Source: Acorus gramineus (taxonomy: Eukaryota > Streptophyta > Magnoliopsida > Acorales > Acoraceae). Taken from it: a DNA stretch of 64,000 nt. Of this stretch, positions 44,578 to 55,969 are shown piece after piece. The translations under genes and the position numbers were made by a program. The stretch lies in assembly GCA_030737835.1 (NCBI GenBank), contig CM060857.1:9512797-9576796 (forward strand). The letters run 5' to 3'. The notes beneath the pieces were generated by a model. That model was not told the DNA's origin, searched no databases, and saw nothing but the letters and a program-made list of their open reading frames with translations. Every line of letters begins with the position of its first letter. The first letter of the stretch is position 1.

Positions 44578-46036
44578 TTTGGCCAGGCTGGTGGTGCAGC
44601 CGGTTCTTCTCGATGAGATCCGCACGGCTCAGGCTCAGGACCCGCATTTCATAGTCCTTTCTGAGGGCGTCGCCCGGGGCGAGCGCCAGGACTACCAGAT
44701 TCGTGCAGACGGGATCCTGAGATTCAGAGGCCGAGTGTGCATCCCCGACGACGCAGAGCTGAGGCGGAAGATTCTGGACGAGGCCCATCGCTCGAGGTAC
44801 ACAGTGCACCCTGGTGGCACGAAGATGTACAGGGGCCTTCGTCGCGGCTACTGGTGGCGCGGGATGAAGACAGATATTGCCAGATTTGTTGCCCGATGCC
44901 TAGTATGCCAGCAGGTGAAGTCGGAGCATCAGCGCCCTGCGGGGAAGCTGCAGTCCATTGAGATCCCTCAGTGGAAGTGGGAGCAGATCACTATGGACTT
45001 CGTCTCGGGTTTGCCGAGGTCACGCTCGGGTCGCGATGCCATCTGGGTGATCGTCGACCGGCTGACGAAGTCTGCTCATTTCCTCCCCATCCGACTCACC
45101 GATTCTCTGGACACCCTGGCGCAGTTATTCGTCTCCGAGATTGTCCGACTCCATGGCACTCCAGTCAGTATCATTTCTGATCGAGACGCGCGTTTTACTT
45201 CGAGGTTCTGGCGTAGCCTCCAGCACGCCCTTGGTACGAACCTCCACTTCAGTACCGCGTTTCATCCTCAGACGGACGGCCAGTCGGAGAGGACGATCCA
45301 GACCCTTGAGGACATGCTGCGGGCCTGTGTGCTCGATTTTGGGGGCAGTTGGGAGAGGCACCTTCCGTTGGTGGAGTTCGCCTACAACAACAGCTATCAT
45401 TCGAGCATCCGGATGGCTCCCTACGAGGCACTTTATGGCCGCAGCTGCAGGTCCCCCCTGTGTTGGGATGAGGTCGGAGAGCGCCAGCTAGAGGGACCAG
45501 AGATTGTTCACCAGACCTCCGAGATGGTGAAGACGATCCGCGAGCGTATCCGAGTCGCTCAGAGTCGTCAGAAGAGCTACGCCGACCGCCGTCGCCGTGA
45601 GCTCTCCTTCGAGGTCGGTGATCATGTATTCTTGAAGGTGTCCCCGATGAAGGGCATCTTCCGATTCGGTGTGCGGGGCAAGCTGAGTCCGCGTTTCATT
45701 GGGCCTTTCCTCATACTCGAGCGAGTTGGAGAGGTGGCCTATCGCATCGCTCTGCCCCCACAGTTGGCTCAGGCCCATGACGTCTTCCACGTCTCGCAGC
45801 TGAGGCGATACGTCCACGATCCTGCTCACATCATTCCGTTCGAGCCGCTCGTCTTCGAGCCGGACTTGTCTTTCGTGGAGCAGCCGATTGAGATCATGGA
45901 CCGCCGCGAGAAGAGGCTCCGCACCAAGACCGTCCAGCTGGTCAAGGTGCGATGGCAGCACCGTTCCGGTGCCGAGGCCACCTGGGAGCTCGAGGACGCC
46001 ATGCGTGACGCGTATCCACATCTTTTCCCTTCTTAG
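44578..46036 (+). pseudogene. pol: integrase with C-terminal chromodomain-like tail
   Basis: From [14 protein letters not shown]. The HHCC zinc-binding domain is present (His codons at about 44786 and 44807, Cys at 44897 and 44906). The DDE core follows: Asp in TMDFVSG (44996), Asp in IISDRDARF (45179) and Glu in QSERTIQ (45287), giving the D-35-E spacing. Then GPF motif FIGPFLILERVGEVAYRIAL, FHVSQLRRY, and the C-terminal VKVRWQHRSGAEATWELEDA, followed by MRDAYPHLF to the stop at 46036. The VRW..H...EATWE pattern is the chromodomain-type tail of chromoviruses, thought to guide insertion. This section alone looks undamaged. Confidence 0.93.
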
Positions 46037-46070
46037 ATGTACTTGTATTTATTTTGAGGACAAAATTTCC

Positions 46071-46084
46071 TAAGGGGGGGAGAA
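46071..46084 (+). other. Polypurine tract
   Basis: AAGGGGGGGAGAA immediately precedes the 3' LTR, after GAGGACAAAATTTCC, the arrangement usual in Ty3/gypsy elements. It primes plus-strand DNA synthesis. Confidence 0.9.
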
Positions 46085-49037
46085 TGTTATATATGTGTCA
46101 CTTTTTGGCCTATTGGCAATCATTGGAGCATTTTTAGCAGTTTTAAAATTTTCAGGGTTTTTCGATCGGAACCGCATAATTTCAGACTGTTAGCTATCGT
46201 CTGAGCTAGAGGACTCCGATTGAAAATCTAACTGCATATTATGTGTCCTGGTGCCATTTTAAGCCACTCATGAAAATTTCATCGAATTCCGGCATCGTTT
46301 GCAAAAATTTCGTAGTTCCGGGGCGTATCCGGGTTTTTAAGTTGCGCCCTATATATAAAGAAATCAAATTTACGCCTACACTATTCATCATCTTCCCGAC
46401 TAGCCTCTCTCTCTCTCCTCCTCCGATTTTCTTCCGTTCGAGCCCCTTGCACCCCTCAAAACCAAAAACCCAAAGCACGGGAAGTGTAGATCGGGTCCCG
46501 ATCTACGCTCCGGTGTCTTCAAATCCGATTTCCGACGACCCTAGCCTCCCCGACCTCCCTTTTCCGACCTCTGTTTTGGCCCATTTCGAAGGCAAAGCTT
46601 CCTCGGGGCGTGAGAAGTCCGTTGTGAAGGGTTTCGGTGCGTGGAGAGCACCCGATCGCCGCTTCCTCCCCTCCGGTAAGCTTCTTTCCCTCTCTTTTCT
46701 TGTCTAGATGATTGCTAGGGGGGGGTTTTGGGGTTTGGGGAGTGGTCGGCGGCAGTGGGGGTGGTCGGGGGTGGTTGGGGTGGTCGGCGGCAGTGGGAGG
46801 GGTGGTTGGAGGTGCTCGGCAGGTGGGGACGCTGTCCCGGGCAACAGGCATGCGGCGGCAGCAGCCCAGGCCGCGCGTAGGCTGGGCGCGTGCAGGGATG
46901 CGCGCGTGCGCGCGCGGGCGTGCGTGCGCGCGGCAGGCGCGCGGGAGTGCGCGGGTCGGGGGCTGGCAGTCGGGGTCGTGCTGATGTGCCGGTTGGAGGT
47001 GCTGGCAGGGCGGACTGGCGGGCTGGTGGCCTCGGGCAGCTCGGGCACGAAGTGCTGGTCGCGCTGGTCTGGGCGCGAGGAGGTGGTGGCCACGGTGCTG
47101 TGCCGCGCGCGAGGAGGTGCTGGCCGAGGTGCTAGGGCGCGCGGAGGTGCTGGCCGAGGTGCTGGACGCGCGAGGGGCTGGCGGAGGTGCTGGCCGAGGG
47201 CTGGGCGGAGCGCACGGGGTGCTGGGGCGCGCGCGGAGGCGTGCGCGGGGCGCGGCGGAGCGGCGGAGGTGCGCGCGGGGCGCGCGCGGGGCGAGGAGCG
47301 TGCGCACGGCGTGCGGGCTGCCGCGGCTGGGCTCGGTGGACGCGCGGGGCCCCGGGCGGTGCGCGGAGTGCGCGGGCTGAGGCGCGGCGGTGCACCCGGG
47401 TGGTTGCCGAGGCCGTGCGGGCGGTTGCCGAGGCCGCGGGTGCTTGCCGAGGCCGCGGGTGGTTGCCGGAAGGGGTGTTGGGTGTTGTTTGGGGATGTTG
47501 TGTATTTAATTGCGTGTGTTGCGTATTTTGGATAGTTGTGGATTTATTCTAACCAGTTAATAACTTGTCTTGCAGATCCCGACGGACGGTCGCGCGTCGA
47601 CCCGATTTCCGGTGAGTGGGACGACCCTACCCAGTTCGGGAGTCGTTACATGCCTTGGGCGTGTACCGATCTCCCCTGGGGCGTATGGTTATATTAACTG
47701 TTGTAATTATAATCCATGTAAGCATGATGTGTGTGTGTAGATTTGCATGCCGCCCTAGATTGTATGTTAGGGACTTGCACCCTTAGGATTGTGCATGAGC
47801 CATGCATCCTGCCTCCCTGCTATCATGCTAGGACAGCCCGACCTGTGCATGCGTCCTATTAGTTTGGTTTATTTAATTAAATGCAAACTGTTTTAATAGA
47901 TAGCATGTTTAGGGAATATAAGGGGGGGCCTTGCGAGGTTAACACTGAGACCCGGGTTAGGGTACTCCGTGTTCCTCGTTTGGTTGTCGGATGTCCTACA
48001 TCGGGACCTCGGGTTACCCTCTCAGGGTCTCTTTTCCCCCTCTTATGCCTTATTAAATCCCCGCATCCTGGTTATGCGCGCTGGTGGAATTCTGAGGAAT
48101 TCAAGACATTAGGATTGTGGAGAGATGCTGTCAGCGGATCCGAGTGGATCATATGCGATGGATAGGCTGTCCTGTTGCCCTGCGTTGGATCCGTTAGAGA
48201 CTACCTCGGCGTTAGACAGGTTGTCCCGTGCAGGGGCTCCCACTAGTAGGCGCCTCCTGGTTTGATGAAGGACTGTGCTGAACATGGGAGTGGCCAAACA
48301 ACCGCGGAGTGAGGAGAGACTATCGGTGGACCAAGGGTGACCAACAGCCTAGTCAGTCCCAAGAGCCTAAGTCACCTGTTGAAAGGTGAGGGTGAGGGTA
48401 TGGTGGGCCGGCGATGCGACGACCCACAGGTTTGCGTAAGGATGATTATAAACCCGCTAAGTCCCAATATCCTAGGTCGCCCGTTGAGGGTGAGGGTGAG
48501 GGTAAGGGTATGGCGGTTCGGCGATGTGACGAACCCCTGATTGTGATGTTTATGCTGCTATGAATGAACACTGTTAATATGAACTGTATGCATTGGGTTG
48601 TGCTATTCACTGAGCGTGTGGCTCACCCCTCGCATATTGTCTTTTTCAGTGCCATCTGAGGGAGGAGCTTCTCGGGCGACGACACCAGTGGAGGGCAGCG
48701 CCGTGTCCCACGAGTTTTGAGGCCATCAGCACCCCTTTCTTCAGTTGTATGTATATATTCTGTGCTTGGGCACTTAGTTTGGATTTTGTTGGATTTTGTT
48801 GTGTATATTTATGACATGTTGGCTCTCATGGGACTTTGATTATGTATCGAGTCTGTAGTATGTTTTTGACTACAGACTCAGTCATTTAGCTTCCGCACTT
48901 GGTGTATATATTATGTCAGCCCTGCTTTTATCTGTGTTATCATTTTAGTGATTGTTTGTGATGTATTGTTGATTTCCTGTCACTGATATCATATATACAC
49001 TTGCCGCGTCCTGGGATGGCCGCCCTGGGGCGTGACA
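46085..49037 (+). repeat. 3' LTR
   Basis: Collinear with the 5' LTR: TATA at 46350, donor at 46676, acceptor at 47575, second donor about 47612, stem-loop TGAGCGTGTGGCTCA about 48611-48625, end GTGACA at 49037. It lacks 11 bp of the G-rich tract and differs by scattered substitutions. Confidence 0.97.
46676..47575 (+). other. Putative leader intron 1, 3' LTR copy
   Basis: Same donor (CTCCG|GTAAGCTTCT) and acceptor (TTGTCTTGCAG|AT) as in the 5' LTR, 900 bp, GC-rich. Confidence 0.35.
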
Positions 49038-49042
49038 GTATG
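49038..49042 (+). repeat. Target-site duplication GTATG of the chromovirus (right)
   Basis: Perfect match to 38182-38186. Confidence 0.95.
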
Positions 49043-49679
49043 TTTCTTTGTATATGACATAGAATTGAATGTTAAACATTTGTAACCCGTTTCAGTATGT
49101 ATATTTTCGTTGTGTAGGACCAAAGAAAATATAAAAACTGAAAGAGATATGGAGGTATAGTGCTAGGTGCTTTTAAAAACAATAATGGTGTTTTAAAAAG
49201 GAAATGAACTATTGATTATCTATGTATAAATAATTCAATTGGAATGAATTCAAAAACAAAACAAGAAACGTGAATTATAAATGGAAATGATTTATTGTCA
49301 CCATCATTAATTCTGTATAGGTGGAAGAGAGTAATTATAACTGTTTTCTTGATTATGGGAACAGTTACCGAGTAAAGAAAAAAACAATAAAAAGGATAAA
49401 ACAGGTATTATGCATATGGGGCTTACTTGGGGCTTATAAAGATGGGCCTGTGAATCATTAAGTGCTGATAGTAAAATAAAAGTAGATTTTGCTATCAGCA
49501 CTTAATACATTGCGACGCCACTAACACCAGCAATACTGCACCCCTAGCATTTGTGTCCGCTGTTAACTTTAGAGAATTCTAGAAATAAAAAATGCACATA
49601 TATAATGAGAGAAACTGACAAAAATATAGCCATCAACTTAAAGATGTTTTAATATGTTTAAAGAAAAAAATATTGATAC

Positions 49680-50790
49680 ATTCAGTCTATTTTGTAGCTC
49701 TGTCTGGAACCATAATTATTATGATAGCGCATTACTATCATAATGTATGAGATTTTATTATTGTAGGAGACGAAATTATCACGAAATGGAGTAAAGAATA
49801 AGATTGCATAAGTATGGGAATCAAATGTGGATAGGCCCATGATGATTAAAAAGAAATCTAAGGTGAGAAAGTCCAGGGGCCCAAATCCCCTTACAGGTAA
49901 AGTGGGTCCATCTTCCTCTTCAAGTCGGGCAAACGATATTGCCCGATCAGGTCAAGTTGACCATACATTGCAAGTCGGATGATCAGCTCTTGACCAACCA
50001 AGGACGGACACATAGTGTTGCCCGACCAAGTCAAGATGGTCGAGTAAAAAAGGCCCGACGTGGAGTACGAATTGACCGAACCTTAATACCCGAACTGAAA
50101 TGCAGGTCGGCCATACGTCTACCCCTGTGAAATAACGGTTAACCAAGGGGATATTCCCTTATACAAGAAAAGGACTAAATGTCAGAAAATTGGTTATAGA
50201 ATGGCAATCCCTAGGTGACACATGTCTTCAGATCTAAGAGCCACGTGGAGATTTCATCTCATGATACAGACACTCCACGAGGCTAAGCTCGGCACGCCCT
50301 TTCTCTAGTATAAAAGGGGAATTTCATCTCCCTCTCAAGGTATGCAAGCACTCTCTCTCTCCCCTACTCGCACTCGAAAATTCTAAGTTCTTCTTTCTCT
50401 TATGAAGAGGTTACTAACTTGAGCGTCGAATGGGCGTTAGCCGACACCACAGTGGTGTAAGTTTCAAGTGCTCGGGGCTGAAGAAAGAGGAAAACAACGA
50501 GCAGGAGAGGCTTGACGCGGATCGTCGTGAAGAGGAGTCAGCATCAACATCACCTCGAATCTACATCAAAAGCCCAGATCTATGTTGATCTGGCTCAGGA
50601 GGGGAGGACCTGATTTCACCCCCCACAATTATAGTACGTACGGCACACAAAAAAATTTCAAAACGAATAAAAATATACTATTGTATTTTTATACATGTTT
50701 CATTTCATGTACAACATGTATTTCAATAAAAAAAAAATGTATGATTTAAATATGAAAAACGGTGTGGACCGCACGGGGCAGCACTTGGTG
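49680..50790. mobile_element. MITE-like repeat, family A, split by a solo LTR
   Basis: The left half (49680-49761) has CTATTTTGTAGCTCTGTCTG, ATTATGATAGCGCATTACTA and TCATAATGTATGAGA. The right half (50633-50790) has AAATATACTATTGTA, TTTCATTTCATGTACAACAT and AAACGGTGTGGACCGCA. Together they equal one family A copy interrupted by the LTR at 49762-50627. Confidence 0.65.
49762..50627 (+). mobile_element. Solo LTR, 866 bp, TSD ATTAT
   Basis: Starts TGTAGGAGACG and ends CCCCCCACA, flanked by ATTAT at 49757-49761 and 50628-50632. A TATA box (AGTATAAAAGGGG, about 50309) and the downstream TAACTTGAGCGTCG motif, frequent in plant Ty3/gypsy LTRs, set plus orientation. Tandem CCCGA(C/T)CA(A/G)GTCAAG-type repeats lie at 49930-50060. 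Confidence 0.8.
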
Positions 50791-51971
50791 TTGGAAATGT
50801 GATTTTCCAAAAGAAAATTAAGGCATCTAAAAATATAAGGATTGAATTTTTTTAATTAATTTAAAAAAGAAAAAAAAGGGGCTGAAAAGGCAGTCATACA
50901 ATTGGAATTCCAGGTGTTCCAAGTCCTCTGTGTGTCACCTCTATCAATAAACAGTGATATTGAAATGATTTAACAACAATTAAAAAGCGTGACATCGAAT
51001 AAAAAGGCCTAGATCACTTTTTTCAAATTTGATCCCCCCCCACAGTGACAGAATACCTATTCTTGAATTCTAATCCTTGTTTTTTTTTTCTTTTCTTTTC
51101 TTTCTTTCTTTGATGGCGTGATATATATTTACCTCCCCCATGAAACGCGAGGCCTTGTGTTTTGTATTGAAAAAAATGTGTGGACAAGTTCAAGTTGTAA
51201 GGCCAAACCAAGAAATAACATCCAATAATATATTCCACTTGATTGAAACTTCTTATTTTCTATCTTTTCATAGTAGCCTTGGACTATTTTTTATTTGAAT
51301 TCTGTGACGCGGACTCCTTTGTCGCTTGATGTGAATTCTCGATGACTCTGATGCATAAAAGTTTTAAAAATATTGAATAGATTTGACAAAGAAGTAGACT
51401 GAGACAACCTTGTTTTAAGGTGCTGATGCTTTGATTCGATTGCAAGCAAACAATATAAAAATAATGTCCTTATTCAATGTTTGGAAATTGAAGATAAAGT
51501 CATTATTAATACTGTACAAATTAGCGCACAGTTAGTTAAAATTTAGTCCTATTTGAAATACATATATATTTTCTAAGAATATGTAAACTGAATTCATGTA
51601 GTTGAATTCATCCCTCATTACACATAGAATATGGAAATGATAAGTTGGAGAAACGCACGAACAATATATATGGAACTTAATTTTGTGTAAATTAATTAGA
51701 TCAGTATCTTGATATGGTTCATTTCCCATGACTTGGATATTGAATATGGACCATGTATGAATTAATTGGATCCGTATTATGTGGTTCAACTCATACTATT
51801 GATACTCAGAAAATTTCATGTCGAATCTTTTATTCTTATATTCATTCATAAATATCGCATGTCAAATTTTCTATTTTCATGAAAACTACGAATAATTGGA
51901 TTTCTAGGAAGGGGTATTTCTCTTTCTGAATTAAAGTTATCATACTAACTATAATTTGTCTTTGTAATACG
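50791..51971. other. AT-rich spacer with a stray LTR fragment
   Basis: No gene recognised. About 35 bp at 51131-51165 (ACCTCCCCCATGAAACGCGA and on) are identical to the interior of the solo LTR at 30631-31024. The rest is unassigned. Confidence 0.5.
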
Positions 51972-51979
51972 GCAACGTG

Positions 51980-53201
51980 TAGGGGTGGACCCAGGAATTA
52001 AAACGTGAGGGGGGGGGGGGGGGGGTCCAGTCAAACAAGAGACTTCAAAGTAATTAAAGAGAAGTTTTAATTGTCCAATGTCTATATGTACACGTTAAGT
52101 AATGGTATATGTATAAAATTTATCAGGATATATAGATGCATAATAATCTACAAGACATGACAATGTACAATGGATTAATTAATAACAGTGTATACATAAT
52201 GCATAATAATATACAAGAGGAAATCAAATGGATTAAATAACTAAAAAGATATGGAAGTACCTAAAAAATGTCACCGCTAACGCGGGATGGGGGGGTATTT
52301 TCATATGCTACAAAAGTTATGGGACTAAAAAAAAGCTTGAAATTAATTTCTTATTATCTATATTAATTTTTCTTTTGATTAATTTAACCGTTTGTATGAC
52401 TTTTTTTTTGTGAGAACCATTATTTCAAGGACAAGACTATATTAATTAATCACTGTTCAAAAGTCCAATTTATAGAAGATGTCTATTTTTCTACGTATTC
52501 AATGGTGCTCATACACCGTCCATTTTACAGTCCGTCTGCAGCCCCAAACTCTATGATAGTACAACATATATTGTGTTATCACAGTGTATACATATGGTTC
52601 TATCATAATGTATGATACAAAAAAAAATTTTTAAAAAAACGAAAAAAATACACTATTGCATCTCAGTATATATTTCATTTTATATAACAACATGTACAAT
52701 ATGATTTTAAAAATAAAAAAAACGGTGTAGACTGCGAAAGGGGCGACAATTGTGGCTGAACGTATCATTTTCAATTGACGATATGTATGTATGAAGTTGT
52801 CTAAGCCTCCTAATATCGTCATTTTAAACAACAAATTATCTCCATATAAAAAAATTTATAAAGTTATCATGTGATTAGAGATTAATGTTTTTTCCTTTTA
52901 GAACAAGATGATGAGCCTATATAATTATATCAATATATCATGGGCTGCTTAGGGAACCGGGGGAGATTTTCATATCTGAACATACTGATAGAATTTTTAT
53001 CAGTACGTATTTAAATAGATGACATTTGTTCATCAAAGAGTAAAAAAAAATTTATTTATTAAAAAATCATTGATAGAAATTCTATTAATACATTTTTATG
53101 GACACGTATTATCAATCCTGACATGTATGTATTGATGAAAATCCCATTAGTATTTACTGATATTAAAAATTTTCCTGCCCCCTTTAGTTCCGCCGCCCCT
53201 G
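51980..53201. mobile_element. hAT-type element, 1222 bp
   Basis: The left end TAGGGGTGGACCCAGG and the right end (inward) CAGGGGCGGCGGAAC are of the common plant hAT type. Flanks GCAACGTG (51972-51979) and GCAACGCG (53202-53209) form an 8-bp TSD with one mismatch. A long G-run follows the left end (52009-52026). A family A MITE (52515-52745) is nested inside. No transposase frame. Confidence 0.75.
52515..52745. mobile_element. MITE-like repeat, family A, copy nested in the hAT element
   Basis: CCGTCCATTTTACAGTCCGT, CTATGATAGTAC, TATCACAGTGTATA, CTCAGTATATATTTCATTTT, AAAACGGTGTAGACTGCG in the family order. Confidence 0.65.
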
Positions 53202-53849
53202 GCAACGCGGCATCATGGTGATGTGCAAGAATTACACATGGAATGAAAAAAAAACTTCATTACTACCATTAGATTTTTTTAATGAAAAACTTTATTTAAA
53301 TACTGGATCACCTTGGACTTATTTACACGAATGTAAGTTGACACTGACTGGTAGCTGAAAAACAATTACATTTTTGTGCATGCTGGAATCAGTTAGATCA
53401 TGTCATCAATCTGAATATTAAACATTAAAAAGGGATTAAATTAAAAGTGCATGGTTCGATTAAGTTTATGCTCTTTTTTATATCTAAATATTTTGTTTTT
53501 TATTAAGAAAAAGTGATTCTATTTAAACATTAATTTGGTTGTAGACCCATGGTGCTGATTTTTATACACTATGTACATTGTATTTATAAAAACTTTATCG
53601 TTATCGAATGTGTCAAAGTACAATCGTGTTTAAGGCGTGGGAGATGACATATGAAACTTCAAAGTAGGTTTTTGATGAATTGCCTCAGATTTAATAATAT
53701 ATAAAATGTTATGGACTTGTTTCCACTTTTGTTTTTTATAAAATGCCAGAAAATGAGATTATGCCATGCACGTTCACACTTCACAGCCTAACATTCTGAG
53801 TTATTGTTTGATGGGAACACAATGAATAGGAAACGCTTGCCGACATGAC

Positions 53850-54192
53850 GACGGTTACGAATTCGATAAAACACTTATTAAAAAGTAGATTTTAAAATAA
53901 AATTATTTTTTAGTATGATTTTAGATCTTGACTTTTATTGTGATATTTTTTTTTAATTCATGAATCAATATTTGAAAGAAGTTTATGTTTGACAGAAAAA
54001 ACTACTTTTCAATTTAAAAAATCGATTCGGACAAAAAAACATTGTTTTGAACTTTTTAAAACACATTTTAAGGAAAAATTAAAAGGAATCCAGCTTCCGA
54101 TTCTTCAAAAAGCTGCTCTGTTTGACTATACGATTTTAGCTTTTTACCTTTTCAAAAATTAAAAGATGTCACAAATGTGCAACCAAACGAGG
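53850..54192. mobile_element. Diverged copy of the Harbinger-type MITE at 33881-34225, inverted
   Basis: The reverse complement reads GCCTCGTTTGGTTGCACAT, then AGCAGCTTTTTGAAGAATCG, TTTCAAATATTGATTCATGA and AAAAGTCAAGATCTAAAATC. This matches 33881-34225 block by block. The end at about 53850 is eroded and no TSD is visible. Confidence 0.7.
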
Positions 54193-54494
54193 CTATAACC
54201 TAAAATAGAGCTCGCGGGATAGTGTCTCACTACAACACGTATATGTGACATATATGTGATCAATATATCATTCTACCATGATAAAATTATAATATATACA
54301 CGTACGACGGTGCCACATGTAATGTGGTGGGTCAATTGAACTCATCACATTTTAAAAAACCCACAAATTATTTTTACCTTTTCGAACCATGACAATCCAA
54401 TCTACCAGTGTCCCCCCCCCCCCCCCCAACCTACCAACCCACCTTTGAAAAGTGCAATCGTGAATATTATTATAACTTGTGTATGCATGAAAAC

Positions 54495-54497
<3 letters not shown>

Positions 54498-54539
<42 letters not shown>
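54498..54539. repeat. (AT)n microsatellite
   Basis: About 21 uninterrupted AT units. Confidence 0.95.
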
Positions 54540-54542
<3 letters not shown>

Positions 54543-55364
54543 CCGTCCTCCCTCCCTATTTCCGATAAGAGTTTGTAATTTGATTCTCAGTAATGAAATC
54601 AGGTAATGAATATCTACATTTTCTTCAAAAAAAAAAAAAAAAACAAAAACAAAAATTTGATTAAAATGAATAAATAAGACCCAAGTTTTAATAAGCTCTG
54701 TTCGATTAGGATAGTATGGTATTTGAGGTGATGAGGTCTCATAATCTCTCACATGTATTAGAATATATCGAAGTATGTTGTGTTGTGAGATTTCTTGTAC
54801 TCTAACTAGAAGTTATTTATACCAATGTACCAGTGAGGGTTGGGAGAATATGCTCGAGAAGACAATGTGTCTGTGGGGGTTTAGGAGCAGTTCCTCAACC
54901 TGAATTTTGCTAATGATAATATAATTTAGTTATTTTGTACCCTTGTTTGTTAATCTCGTTCTTGCTGTTGTTAGAGTTAAAGAAGTAATATTATTTTTAA
55001 ACAGAAATTATTATTTTAAAGAAACAACTGCAAGGTATTTCTTTGAAAGAAAGGAACATGAGAGAGATTAAGAAACATTATATTTTGATTACTTATTGAT
55101 AGTGAATCAAATCATTATCTCTGTGGATGTCAATTTGTTAAACTACACGTCTCTTTTCCGTGTGTGTTTTTTTCTTTTCTTTTCTTTTTTTTTTTTAAAA
55201 AAATTTATTTTATCTATAGGTACTATGTTCTAATCATAGGCCGCTATATATGGGCCAATATAGTCAACATTTTCCATAAAATAATTTGCTTTCTTACATA
55301 AAAAAGTTATTTACAGTGAAATGCAAAAGTCATGAAAGCTTAATAGGGACCCAGTCACCCCACT

Positions 55365-55961
55365 CACCTTAAACGAGCTGAACGAGTCAAGTTTTGACAT
55401 GTTCAATCTCGGTTCATTTATAAACGAGTCGAGCCGAGCTGAACTCACGAACCTCAACGAGCTTAGCGTTCTTCTTCATTTTAAGGTTTTTAGGGGTTGA
55501 AAACAAAATTTTAATCTAAATGAGCCAAGTTCATGAACATAAACAAGCATAACTTTATGTTGATTTAATGTTCTTATTTTATAAAATGTTTGGAAAAGCT
55601 CTATTGCTATTTCTTGAGGTAATCTACATCGATGTAATTAAAGTGAAGGGCCTACAACAATGACGGAACGACCCGAATAATCGACCCGTTTACCAAGTAA
55701 AGTCTCACGAAATCTCCCTTGCCTTCAATTACATTTGAAAATGACTTGTTTAAGGAGTTGAGTGAAGCTTCAACTAAGCTTTTTATAACATAAATGAGTC
55801 AAGTTTGAACACAAAATGAAGCTCGATCTAGGTCCTGAGCCTAACCGAGCTTTAAAAATTATTCAAGCTCGTTCATTTGTCTAATTGAACGAGTCTGAAC
55901 AAGTTCAAACTGAGCCGAGCCAGAGCCGAACCCAAGCGACTTTGTTCGTTTACCTGCCCTA
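55365..55961. mobile_element. hAT-type MITE, 597 bp, TSD ACCCCACT
   Basis: Left CACCTTAAACGAGCTGAACG and right (inward) TAGGGCAGGTAAACGAAC are imperfect TIRs with subterminal GAGC/GCTC and CGAG motifs. Perfect 8-bp repeats ACCCCACT at 55357-55364 and 55962-55969. Confidence 0.8.
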
Positions 55962-55969
55962 ACCCCACT

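Larger units (their letters stand above)
38187..49037 (+). mobile_element. Full-length Ty3/gypsy chromovirus (Tekay-like), 10851 bp
   Basis: Two LTRs (38187-41130, 2944 bp; 46085-49037, 2953 bp) begin TGTTATATATGTGTCAC and end GGGGCGTGACA, flanked by the 5-bp TSD GTATG. The primer-binding site, polypurine tract and domain order Gag-PR-RT-RH-INT with a C-terminal chromodomain-like tail are present, which places it among chromoviruses. Long LTRs and the INT tail suggest the Tekay/Del clade. The internal region is 4954 bp. Gag-Pol is broken by several single-base frame changes, so the copy cannot make a complete polyprotein. The LTRs differ by scattered substitutions and small indels (for example 11 bp near 38870), so the insertion is fairly recent but not brand new. 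Confidence 0.97.
37043..49461. mobile_element. MULE family B, copy 3, split by the chromovirus
   Basis: The left part (37043-38186) starts GAGTCTTGCTACATAGG and continues CTCACAGGCCCCAATAGGTG, then AAATAGCAAAATACAAAAG as in copy 1. The right part (49043-49461) ends with ACAGGTATTATGCATATGGG, GCTTATAAAGATGGGCC and TGAATCATTA, the counterpart of the copy 1 end. The left part holds many ATGTAACTGA-type repeats (37560-38180). Without the insertion it is about 1.56 kb. No TSD was recognised. It has no clear coding content. Confidence 0.65.
53210..55356. other. AT-rich region with a MITE copy and microsatellites
   Basis: Contains an inverted Harbinger-type MITE copy (53850-54192), a run of 16 C (54412-54427), an (AT)n run (54498-54539) and an A-run near 54630. 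No gene supported. Confidence 0.5.
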
